8,437 nucleotides of DNA, taken from contig JAZLBZ010000022.1 in assembly GCA_045613945.1 (NCBI GenBank), positions 1 to 8,437 on the forward strand. The letters are read 5' to 3'. The DNA is from HGM04593 sp045613945 (lineage in GTDB: Bacteria; Bacteroidota; Bacteroidia; Bacteroidales; Bacteroidaceae). Positions 1 through 5,374 of this stretch are shown one piece after another (positions within the stretch are counted from its first letter, which is position 1; each line of letters opens with the position of its first letter). The notes under the pieces are model-generated. The model saw only the letters and a program-made list of their open reading frames with translations. It was not told the DNA's origin and did no database searches. A program made the position numbers and the translations under genes.

Positions 1-103
1 GTCAAAGCTAAACAATAACCGAGGGTTCGACGGAGCCAACAGCAGTTGGTCGCGGGTAGCACAGCCGTAGTTTGTGCCCCGCGGGATGCGATTAGTTGGC
101 TTT
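1..103. repeat. Structured intergenic repeat, unit 1
   Basis: First of two tandem units that both begin GTCAAAGCTAAACAATAACC. Inside it GCGGG (52-56) pairs with CCCGC (78-82), and GCACA (59-63) with TGTGC (73-77). A TA bulge lies at 57-58 and the loop is 9 nt (64-72). An outer pair GCCAAC (35-40)/GTTGGC (95-100) closes around it, and CCAAC/GTTGG (36-40/45-49) could form an alternative local hairpin. No reading frame is supported. The unit may start before the window. It could be a dispersed REP-like element or a structured RNA; the sequence does not decide which. Confidence 0.7.
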
Positions 104-246
104 GTCAAAGCTAAACAATAACCGAGGGCTCGACAACATCGGCAGCGATAGGTCGCAGGTAGCGCCGGCAAAGGTGGCGCCCTGCGGGTCGCGGAACCAA
201 CGGTCGACGCCCGTAGGGGCTAAAGTCAAAGACGATGTTGTCAAAG
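104..246. repeat. Structured intergenic repeat, unit 2
   Basis: Second unit. The first 25 bases (104-128) match those of unit 1. The hairpin has the same geometry with different bases: GCAGG (155-159)/CCTGC (181-185), TA bulge (160-161), GCGCC (162-166)/GGCGC (176-180) and a 9-nt loop (167-175). A 10-bp perfect outer inverted repeat GACAACATCG (132-141)/CGATGTTGTC (233-242) encloses the unit. It is longer than unit 1 because of extra sequence at about 190-230. GTCAAAG recurs at 225-231 and 240-246. It ends about 35 bp before def, so it could belong to the def leader or lie in the upstream spacer. Confidence 0.7.
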
Positions 247-281
247 GTTTTATGACATTTGAAAAAAAATAAATTAAAATT

Positions 282-818
282 ATGATACTACCAATCTATC
301 TCTACGGCCAGCCCGTACTCAAGAAGGTTTCAGAGGATATCACTGCCGAATATCCCAACCTCAGTGAACTCATCCAGAATATGTTCGACACAATGCATCA
401 GGCACAGGGCATTGGCCTTGCCATCCGCTTGGTTGTTGTCGACCTCGATGTGCTTGCCGAGGATGAGCCCGAGTTCAAGGACTTCCGTCGTGTGTATATC
501 AACGCACATATCATTGAGACATCGGATGAGACCGATACAATGGAAGAGGGCTGCTTGAGCCTTCCCGGTGTACATGAGAAAGTTACACGCCCATCACGCA
601 TCCACGTCAAGTACCTCGACGAGAACTTTGTCGAGCACGACGAGTGGGTCGAGGGTTACCTTGCACGTGTAATGCAGCACGAGTTCGATCACCTCGAGGG
701 CAAAGTCTTCTCGGACCGCCTCTCGCCTCTGCGCCGTCAGATGAACAAGAACAAACTCGGTAATCTTGCAAAAGGCAAGGTTGTTTGTGACTACAAGGTA
801 AAGCGCGTGCTGCGATGA
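282..818 (+). CDS. def: Peptide deformylase with active-site motif 1 deletion
   Basis: Peptide deformylase is a cytoplasmic metalloenzyme that removes the formyl group from the initiator Met of new proteins. Motif 2, EGCLSLPG, is present with metal ligand Cys91. Motif 3, HEFDHLEG, is present with ligands His133 and His137 and catalytic Glu134. Motif 1, normally GxGLAAPQIGL, is cut short: residues 43-49 read GIGLAIR and run straight into the next strand (LVVVDLD). Compared with the usual Bacteroidales protein (about 185 residues, from memory) exactly seven residues, APQIGLx, are missing, including the Gln that helps bind substrate and stabilise the transition state. The frame is intact on both sides. 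The ATG follows an A-rich leader typical of Bacteroidetes. The stop overlaps the next start as ATGA, so the two genes are probably translationally coupled. The fold and family are certain; activity is doubtful unless another def copy exists or the deletion is an assembly error. Confidence 0.93.
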   Translation: MILPIYLYGQPVLKKVSEDITAEYPNLSELIQNMFDTMHQAQGIGLAIRLVVVDLDVLAEDEPEFKDFRRVYINAHIIETSDETDTMEEGCLSLPGVHEKVTRPSRIHVKYLDENFVEHDEWVEGYLARVMQHEFDHLEGKVFSDRLSPLRRQMNKNKLGNLAKGKVVCDYKVKRVLR

Positions 819-2806
819 CACTGCGCCGGGCAATAGCATCAGTTGCTTTGCTGCTTGCCCCGTTGTTCGGCCTTGCACAGTTGAACACCGATAGGGTTAT
901 GGAAATAGGGCGCCACGCGCTCTATTTCGAGGATTATGTGCTCTCTATCCAATATTTTAATAAGGTAGTAGATGCCAAGCCATATCTTCACGAGCCCTAT
1001 TTCTTTCGCGGCCTTGCAAAGTTCTACCTCGACGACTTTGTCGGCGCCGAGGAGGACTTGACTCTTGCCATAGACCGCAACCCCTACATTGCCCGCAGTT
1101 GGCAACTGCGTGGCCTTTGCCGTGCCAGCCTCGACAGCCTTGCACTTGCCGAGCAGGACATACGCACCGGTATAAAGTATGACCCGCAGAACCTTAATAT
1201 GTGGCAGAATCTTGCCGGCGTGCTCATGCAGGCCGGCGAGTGGGAGCGGGCCGCCGGGGTGGTGGACTCGCTGCTCCTTTTCGCGCCACGCAGCAGTGCT
1301 GCCTACATCATCCGCACCCAGGTGTCAATGCACCTGCAGGATACGCTCACTGCGCTCGCTATGGCAAACAAGGCAGTCTCCTATGACAAATACTCTTCGA
1401 GTGTATATGATGCCCGCGCAATGGTGCACTATGCAATGGGTGGCTATGAAGAGGCCGAGGCCGACATGAACAAATCCATAGACCTGTTGCCCGGACGCAG
1501 CAACAGTTATGCCAGCCGAGGACTCATACGCTACTATCGTGAGGATTTGCGTGGTGCGCTCTCCGATTTTGACATGGCAGTCTATGTCGATTCCACCAGC
1601 CTCACCGCACACTACAATCGTGGTTTGCTGCTCATGGAGTTTGGTGACAATAACAAGGCTATCAAGGATTTTGATATGGTGTTGGGTGTTGACCCCGATA
1701 ACACCCTTGCGCGTTTCAACCGCGCGCTGCTGCGCTCTACTGTTGGTGACTACAAGGGCGCGGTGGACGATTTCACTGCCGTCATCGAGGCCTATCCTAA
1801 TTTTGAGCAGGCCTACTCATGCCGTGCCGATGCGTTGCGCAAGCAGGGCAAGGTCTCTGCTGCTAAGGCCGACGAGGCGTGGCTCTTCAACCGTAGGCAG
1901 CAGATATATTTCAATGGCATAGCATCGGTGCAGCAGGAGTATTCAGCCGATGCCGATTCAGTACGCAAGCGCTCGGACGAGAATGTACGCAACTACAACA
2001 AGATGATTGTCCCTGCCGATGCCAATGCAAAGCAGTACACTGCCGAGGCGCGTGGCAAGGTGCAGAACCGCAATACCTATGTGGAACTTGAACCGCTCTT
2101 TGTCCTCACCCTCTACAGCGATGACAATTCGGGCGAGGCGCATGGCTACAGCAGCCTTGTCGAGGAACTCAATGCGGCGCGTGACGGCGAGCGCCCGTTG
2201 CTGCTCACAAACAAGGAGCGTGCCCTCACCGGCAGCGAGGCAAATTATCATTTCGCCCACATCAACGAAGTCTCAAAGCATATCACCGATTCCAATGACG
2301 ATACCACTGCGCGCAGTGAGCGTGCGCTGGACTACTATCTTGTGCAGGACCTTGAAGCGGCGTTGGCCGATGTTGATGTTGCCCTGCAGGTGAGCGGCGA
2401 TGTGTGGCACCTCTATTTCATGCGTGCATTCATGCGCTATAAACAGTTAGGGCTTAATACCGTTAATGCGGCGGCCGATGCCGCGACAAGGCATGAGCAG
2501 CAGATTGCCGACATTGAATATCGCCTTGTAAAAGAGGATTTTGACAGGGTGGTGCAATTGCATCCCGGTTTTGCCGAGGGCTACTTCAACCGCGCCAACG
2601 TGTCGGTGAGGCTCAAGGACTACAAATCGGCCATTGTCGATTACACAACTGCAATTGCACTCAACGACCGTTTTGCTCAGGCCTATTATAATCGTGGCCT
2701 TGCAAAAATCTATACCGGCAACATCGATGGCGGAGTCGCCGACCTCAGCAAGGCCGGAGAGTTAGGTATGTACCAAGCCTACAGTGTAATCAAAAGATTC
2801 AGATAA
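815..2806 (+). CDS. Exported tetratricopeptide-repeat protein
   Basis: A 663-residue protein of the TPR superfamily, a helical scaffold that binds other proteins. Residues 1-21 look like a signal peptide: MTLRR, a hydrophobic stretch, then FGLAQ, with cleavage probable near residue 20-22. That places it in the periplasm or envelope. Roughly ten 34-residue TPR units fill residues 28-365, with repeated signatures such as AYxxRGLxxY, A..DF..A and DP. Residues about 370-515 are a non-TPR insert, rich in charged and polar residues. Two or three further units lie at about 520-655, for example YFNRANVSVRLKDYKSAIVD and YYNRGLAKIY. The gene overlaps def by 4 bp. In Bacteroides a TPR gene follows def and precedes thrS (recalled synteny); here thrS does not follow. 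The binding partner is unknown. Confidence 0.9.
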   Translation: MTLRRAIASVALLLAPLFGLAQLNTDRVMEIGRHALYFEDYVLSIQYFNKVVDAKPYLHEPYFFRGLAKFYLDDFVGAEEDLTLAIDRNPYIARSWQLRGLCRASLDSLALAEQDIRTGIKYDPQNLNMWQNLAGVLMQAGEWERAAGVVDSLLLFAPRSSAAYIIRTQVSMHLQDTLTALAMANKAVSYDKYSSSVYDARAMVHYAMGGYEEAEADMNKSIDLLPGRSNSYASRGLIRYYREDLRGALSDFDMAVYVDSTSLTAHYNRGLLLMEFGDNNKAIKDFDMVLGVDPDNTLARFNRALLRSTVGDYKGAVDDFTAVIEAYPNFEQAYSCRADALRKQGKVSAAKADEAWLFNRRQQIYFNGIASVQQEYSADADSVRKRSDENVRNYNKMIVPADANAKQYTAEARGKVQNRNTYVELEPLFVLTLYSDDNSGEAHGYSSLVEELNAARDGERPLLLTNKERALTGSEANYHFAHINEVSKHITDSNDDTTARSERALDYYLVQDLEAALADVDVALQVSGDVWHLYFMRAFMRYKQLGLNTVNAAADAATRHEQQIADIEYRLVKEDFDRVVQLHPGFAEGYFNRANVSVRLKDYKSAIVDYTTAIALNDRFAQAYYNRGLAKIYTGNIDGGVADLSKAGELGMYQAYSVIKRFR

Positions 2807-2835
2807 GAGAAAGATGCACAGGTGTCAGCCATGCA

Positions 2836-2904
2836 CTTGCCGTCAGGCAAGCATTGCCCATCAGGGCAAAATGCCTTTTCGCCCTTTTCGCCCTTTGGGG
2901 CATT
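2836..2904 (+). terminator. Tandem GC-rich hairpins after the TPR gene
   Basis: Three hairpins follow one another 30 bp past the TPR stop: CTTGCC (2836-2841)/GGCAAG (2846-2851) with loop GTCA; TTGCCC (2854-2859)/GGGCAA (2864-2869) with loop ATCA; and AATGCC (2870-2875)/GGCATT (2899-2904) enclosing a 9-bp tandem TTTTCGCCC (2876-2893). No clear U-tract follows, so this may be a non-canonical terminator or a mRNA 3'-end stabiliser for the def-TPR operon. Confidence 0.45.
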
Positions 2905-3010
2905 AGAGAAACCTTTGCAAACTGTTTACGATTTGCAAGGAAGAAAAGTAGAGAATTCAAGCAAGGGTATATATATAATCGACGGCAAAAAGATATTTCT
3001 ACTTCCATAA
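2903..3010 (+). pseudogene. Orphan C-terminal secretion-tail fragment
   Basis: An open frame can be read from a GTG at 2822, or an ATG at 2831, to a TAA at 3008-3010 (62 residues). Its first part runs through the hairpin cluster and is not protein-like. The last 35 residues, from about 2903, read TVYDLQGRKVENSSKGIYII followed by DGKKIFLLP. This lines up with the end of the large secreted protein in this window (IYDLTGRRVEAITAPGIYIV, then NGKKVLVK). Such tails end secreted Bacteroidales proteins, where they act as sorting domains of the type IX secretion kind or a related system. There is no signal peptide or body in front of it, so it is most simply the 3' remnant of a lost or recombined secreted-protein gene. 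It may not be expressed. Confidence 0.6.
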
Positions 3011-3089
3011 ATAATGCATAAATGCAATTTCTATTTCCATATTTGTGCCGGTTTGACTAACAGGCTTTGTCAAAGGTTGAAAATTTTAG

Positions 3090-3112
3090 ACATAAGTACA
3101 TAAGTACATAAG
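3090..3112. repeat. 8-bp tandem repeat ACATAAGT
   Basis: ACATAAGT occurs twice in full and once nearly so (3090-3097, 3098-3105, 3106-3112). A second 8-bp tandem, TGTTCTTC twice, lies at 3280-3295 immediately before the repeat at 3295. Both are slippage-prone noncoding sequence in the 460-bp spacer that separates the secretion-tail remnant from hipT. Confidence 0.7.
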
Positions 3113-3132
3113 AATTTGCGTGCAATGGAACA

Positions 3133-3199
3133 GATAAACAGATAGCCAAAAGCCTGATTGCAAATTCATTTGCAAGCGGTTTTGTCTAATCTGTTTATC
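3133..3199. repeat. 67-nt long imperfect palindrome
   Basis: GATAAACAGAT (3133-3143) is the exact reverse complement of ATCTGTTTATC (3189-3199). Inside, CAAAA-G-CC (3147-3154) pairs with GGTTTTG (3178-3184) with one bulged G, and TTGCAAAT (3158-3165) pairs with ATTTGCAA (3168-3175). The whole element folds as one long hairpin with two small internal loops. It lies between convergent genes, so it could be a bidirectional terminator, a small palindromic mobile element or a structured RNA. Confidence 0.7.
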
Positions 3200-3201
3200 C
3201 C

Positions 3202-3260
3202 AATGCGCTAAAAGAGCGCATTATAACAACACAGTTGTTGGTTAATTGCCTACACTGTAG
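3202..3260. repeat. Three further short palindromes
   Basis: Following the 67-nt palindrome come AATGCGCT (3202-3209)/AGCGCATT (3215-3222) with a 5-nt loop, AACAAC (3225-3230)/GTTGTT (3234-3239) with a 3-nt loop, and CTACA (3250-3254)/TGTAG (3256-3260). With the preceding element they make a run of four inverted repeats in 128 bp with little sequence between them. No U-tract follows on either strand that would mark a classic terminator. Confidence 0.6.
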
Positions 3261-3294
3261 AAAATGCGCACCAAACTTTTGTTCTTCTGTTCTT

Positions 3295-3341
3295 CTGTCC
3301 AAAAAAATAAATTGTCCTTTTAGCTGCGCCTGAGGGGATGT
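3295..3341. repeat. ~46-bp direct repeat, copy A
   Basis: This matches 5156-5201 over 47 columns with one A-tract length difference and three substitutions. The shared core is CTGTCC, an A-tract, TAAATTGTCCTTTTA, then CTGCGCCTGA. GTCCTTT (3314-3320) can pair with AGGGGAT (3333-3339) around a 12-nt loop, using G-U pairs at three positions. It sits about 130 bp beyond the 3' end of hipT, with the other copy on the far side of hipB, so the pair brackets the toxin-antitoxin operon. Confidence 0.75.
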
Positions 3342-3403
3342 AGTTGTTGATTATTAGGTGTGTAGCGCTTTTGGTGGGTCTGGAGGGAAATGTGAAAGTG
3401 TGG

Positions 3404-3449
3404 GATAGCGCGCGGAATGTGCCAAAAAAACGAGATTCCGCTTGCTATC
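3404..3449 (-). terminator. Hairpin after hipT
   Basis: GATAGC (3404-3409) and GCGGAAT (3412-3418) pair with ATTCCGC (3435-3441) and GCTATC (3444-3449), giving 13 base pairs with one 2x2 internal loop. It starts about 20 bases past the hipT stop. Read on the minus strand, the T-run lies in the loop rather than after the stem, so it is not a textbook intrinsic terminator, but its position fits the 3' end of the hip operon. Confidence 0.5.
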
Positions 3450-3469
3450 TTGATGTTTTTGTTCGCTTA

Positions 3470-4471
3470 TTATTCTGTACTCCTTTGGAAACGGGATAGA
3501 CGCTCTTGATACGAACGCTTGTACATACGCTTAGTGCGCTCGTCAAGGAATGAGCGGTCAATCAGTTCATACACCATAGGGCTCTCGGTGGCAAACATTT
3601 CTATTATTGCATTTATCTTTTTAGGCAATACACCAATCCTTTTGCCGAACTCAACGAAATCTTCTTTGCAGGGGTGTCCGCAGTTCTTATAGATTTCAGA
3701 CCAGGCATCCTTCGGCATCAAGCCGTCCTGCAGGGCAAAATCACTGTCATCGACATGAATTGATGTGTTCAGCAGGTCGTATGCCGGTGTCAACAGGTAA
3801 TCGCCCGAAGCGGTCTGTTGCAACGAGAAATTCTTCAAATGAGCATCGCCATTGCCAAATATATAGTTGAACACCACAAGTGTAAAGAAGTTTGCCATCT
3901 CCACTTGCCAGGCTGCTACATATTTGCGTATGAGCATTGCGGCATCCTCATAACTGCCTGAATATTTAAAATCCTTTCCGTGAGTGTTACTCGTCTTTCC
4001 GGCAAGCGATGAGAAATCCTCCTGTGCTATCTTTGTTCCGTCTGTCGCAAAATCGAATCTCTTTGTTATATATGCCGGTTTGCCATCGGTAAAAAACGCC
4101 AAAGCATTCTTGGCTGTCTTTATCTTATATACCTGGCTTGCTATCTGCATTGTCAAATGCTCGTTTGCAGGTAGTTGGTCACGGTAGCGCAAGCGATTGT
4201 AATCGGGGGCCGGCTTTACAATATATCTCCCCTGTTCGCCACTTGGGGTTAGTATAATCTTCTTGTTTAAGATAATTGCAGATAACTTCTCCTGAACACC
4301 GGAAATTGAGATGCGGTTTATTGCGGTGACAAAATCAGAACTCTCTGTATCATAGCTGAAATCCATGATTGGAGACACTTGTCTGCCATCGAACATCTGG
4401 CGTATACAAGCGGGGCTATATTTATCGTATCCAGCAGCAAGAGTGCCGGGGCATACTTCTATCTTTCTCAT
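3470..4471 (-). CDS. hipT: HipT-type Ser/Thr kinase toxin (HipA C-terminal domain)
   Basis: A 333-residue HipA-like kinase without the N-terminal subdomain-1 of classical HipA, which here is a separate upstream gene. Visible motifs are ISISGVQEKL at 54-63 (the P-loop-like segment, with Ser55 and Ser57 matching the two autophosphorylated serines of the E. coli HipT SIS motif), YIVKP with the probable ATP-binding Lys86, YITKRFD at 134-140, GNGDAHLKN at 206-214 with catalytic Asp209, and TPAYDLL with metal-binding Asp232. The catalytic set is complete. In enteropathogenic E. coli, HipT (about 335 residues) phosphorylates tryptophanyl-tRNA synthetase and stops growth; classical HipA acts on GltX. 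The target here cannot be read from sequence. The start overlaps the hipS stop as ATGA, and it is the last gene of the operon. Confidence 0.88.
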   Translation of the reverse strand: MRKIEVCPGTLAAGYDKYSPACIRQMFDGRQVSPIMDFSYDTESSDFVTAINRISISGVQEKLSAIILNKKIILTPSGEQGRYIVKPAPDYNRLRYRDQLPANEHLTMQIASQVYKIKTAKNALAFFTDGKPAYITKRFDFATDGTKIAQEDFSSLAGKTSNTHGKDFKYSGSYEDAAMLIRKYVAAWQVEMANFFTLVVFNYIFGNGDAHLKNFSLQQTASGDYLLTPAYDLLNTSIHVDDSDFALQDGLMPKDAWSEIYKNCGHPCKEDFVEFGKRIGVLPKKINAIIEMFATESPMVYELIDRSFLDERTKRMYKRSYQERLSRFQRSTE

Positions 4472-4788
4472 ATCTTCTCAACCGTTATTGCACCTATAGT
4501 GTCATTTGTAGCTGTTGCAATCAATAACCCAAAGGCATCGTTCTCGTCTATCTTGAGTGTCATACACTGCAATGCCTTGTTTGCTCCCTCTGATAGCATA
4601 TTGAAGAAGAAGGGGAACAGCTCGTCTGAAACAAAAGGCTCACTGCGTTTGGGTAAAGAAAGGGAGATGGCTTTGGTTGTAGTGTCTAAAAGATAAGTTT
4701 CATCATATTTGAATATATACTTACCTTCATCGGTCTCTGTCAGTATACCAGCAAAGATTCCGTTTGAGTATGTTTTTGCCTGTCTCAT
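4468..4788 (-). CDS. hipS: HipS-type small antitoxin (HipA N-terminal subdomain 1)
   Basis: A 106-residue protein equal to the detached N-terminal subdomain of HipA. The family signature DELFPFFFNMLSEGANKAL lies at 55-73, preceded by ISLSLPKRSEPF at 41-52. In the E. coli HipBST system the stand-alone HipS binds HipT and is the main inhibitor of the kinase. The similar length, the position between hipB and the kinase, and ATGA overlaps at both ends support the same role here. In E. coli HipS a Trp just after the PEG/SEG turn is reported to enter the kinase active site; here the equivalent residue appears to be Ala69 (EGANK), so inhibition may use another contact. The assignment rests on domain and order, not on full alignment. 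Confidence 0.82.
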   Translation of the reverse strand: MRQAKTYSNGIFAGILTETDEGKYIFKYDETYLLDTTTKAISLSLPKRSEPFVSDELFPFFFNMLSEGANKALQCMTLKIDENDAFGLLIATATNDTIGAITVEKI

Positions 4789-4985
4789 ACATTATTCTCC
4801 TTTACTCTAATAACAATCTCCAGGCCAAGAACCTGAGCAATCTTCTCTAAAGACCCTATAGAGGGATTGCCTTTACCGGCTTCAACACTCTTGATGAACC
4901 TTACGCTCAGCCCTGTATAATCGGCCAAATCCTGTTGTGTCAGACCCAATAGAGCCCGACGTTCTTTAATCATATTATAATCCAT
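4785..4985 (-). CDS. hipB: HipB-type HTH transcriptional regulator
   Basis: A 66-residue Cro/C1-type DNA-binding protein. The helix-turn-helix covers about residues 15-38, TQQDLADYTGLSVRFIKSVE then AGK, followed by NPSIGSLEKIAQVLGLEI, typical of HipB regulators. The frame is open upstream to 5150, but that part covers the promoter and operators, so the ATG at 4985 (MDYN) is chosen; the ATG at 4973 is a second choice. It is the first gene of the operon and overlaps hipS by ATGA. In this family HipB binds palindromes in its own promoter and represses the operon, alone or with its partners. The two matching sites upstream fit that. Confidence 0.88.
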   Translation of the reverse strand: MDYNMIKERRALLGLTQQDLADYTGLSVRFIKSVEAGKGNPSIGSLEKIAQVLGLEIVIRVKENNV

Positions 4986-4989
4986 AGGA

Positions 4990-5009
4990 GCAATATATTG
5001 CACTTTTGA
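4990..5009 (-). promoter_or_regulatory. HipB operator-like site O1
   Basis: GCAATATATTGC (4990-5001) is a perfect 12-bp palindrome lying between the -7 box and the hipB start, where transcription should begin. The sequence continues on the plus strand as ACTTTTGA, the same tail as at the second site. A bound repressor here would block the start of transcription. Confidence 0.7.
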
Positions 5010-5011
5010 TA

Positions 5012-5043
5012 CAAAAATAAGGTGAAATAATTGGATAAACAAA
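5012..5043 (-). promoter_or_regulatory. hipBST promoter (Bacteroidetes consensus)
   Basis: On the minus strand TTTG (plus 5040-5043) is followed after exactly 20 bases by TATTTTTG (plus 5012-5019). Both boxes match the Bacteroides primary sigma consensus TTTG-N19..21-TAnnTTTG without mismatch. The start should fall near 5005, giving a leader of about 20 bases before the hipB ATG. Confidence 0.85.
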
Positions 5044-5050
5044 TATTTGT

Positions 5051-5071
5051 GCAATATAATGCATCTTTTGA
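5051..5071 (-). promoter_or_regulatory. HipB operator-like site O2
   Basis: GCAATATAATGCATCTTTTG repeats the O1 site (GCAATATATTGCACTTTTGA) with one substitution and one inserted T. It lies just upstream of the -33 box. The two sites are 61 bp apart, near six helical turns, so bound dimers would face roughly the same side of the DNA and could loop over the promoter. Confidence 0.65.
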
Positions 5072-5155
5072 CATAATAACGAAAATGTGAGTAAGCGAGA
5101 GCGGGTTTGTGAAGATAAAGGGCATAAAAAGACAAGCGCTTTTTGCGCACGCTGC

Positions 5156-5201
5156 CTGTCCAAAAAATAAATTGTCCTTTTAACTGCGCCTGAAGGGACG
5201 T
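5156..5201. repeat. ~46-bp direct repeat, copy B
   Basis: Partner of the copy at 3295-3341, upstream of the hip promoter. GTCCTTT (5174-5180) pairs with AAGGGAC (5193-5199), six Watson-Crick pairs and one G-U. The stem differences from copy A (A5194 to G, C5199 to T) keep plus-strand pairing through G-U pairs. A TGCGCAC heptamer also precedes both copies (3265-3271 and 5144-5150), at different distances. The rest of the flanks diverge. Confidence 0.75.
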
Positions 5202-5366
5202 TGCGAATGAGTAAAAAATAAACAGCCATCCAATTTTGTTCTACAAAAAAAACTTGGCGATATAACTGTGCACAAAAAAAACGGCTGTATGAACAAATTT
5301 TAATCTATTTTGTTGAATTAATTGAAAATTGATGATTTTTTTTATTCGTGTTCGGGATTTTATTGC
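5202..5366. other. AT-rich spacer between hip operon and secreted-protein gene
   Basis: No gene is seen. An identical 11-mer ACAAAAAAAAC occurs at 5243-5253 and 5272-5282, 29 bp apart. ACAGCC (5222-5227)/GGCTGT (5283-5288) and TTTGTTC (5235-5241)/GAACAAA (5291-5297) are complementary but cross each other, so they do not form one nested hairpin. The divergent hip promoter and the next gene's promoter flank this stretch. Confidence 0.5.
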
Positions 5367-5374
5367 TAAATTTG
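5367..5374 (+). promoter_or_regulatory. -7 box for the secreted-protein gene
   Basis: TAAATTTG matches the Bacteroidetes -7 consensus TAnnTTTG exactly. No good TTTG lies 19-21 bases upstream; the region is T-rich instead. Transcription from here would give a leader of about 100 bases, ending in the A/T-rich sequence before the ATG at 5481. Confidence 0.55.

Noticed and set aside
35..100. Integron attC-like site from GCCAAC...GTTGGC
   Set aside because: The right arm does not fit GTTRRRY, there is no integrase and no cassette ORF; the covarying repeat explains the pairing better.
237..261. Promoter for def with GACATTTG as -7 box
   Set aside because: The -7 box has a mismatch at the first base and no TTTG lies 19-21 bases upstream; def may be read from a promoter before the window.
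2822..2902. Start of a real 62-residue protein at the GTG or ATG
   Set aside because: This part is made of hairpin arms and a 9-bp tandem repeat and shows no protein character; only the tail after 2903 is convincing.
3090..3112. CRISPR-like array
   Set aside because: The repeat unit is 8 bp with no spacers and no cas genes are present.
4986..5150. N-terminal extension of HipB to a 121-residue protein
   Set aside because: The extension covers the consensus promoter and both operator palindromes and has no protein-family likeness; the ATG at 4985 gives a normal HipB length.
5222..5297. Long hairpin upstream of the secreted-protein gene
   Set aside because: The complementary pairs cross rather than nest, so at most a weak pseudoknot; chance in AT-rich sequence is likely.
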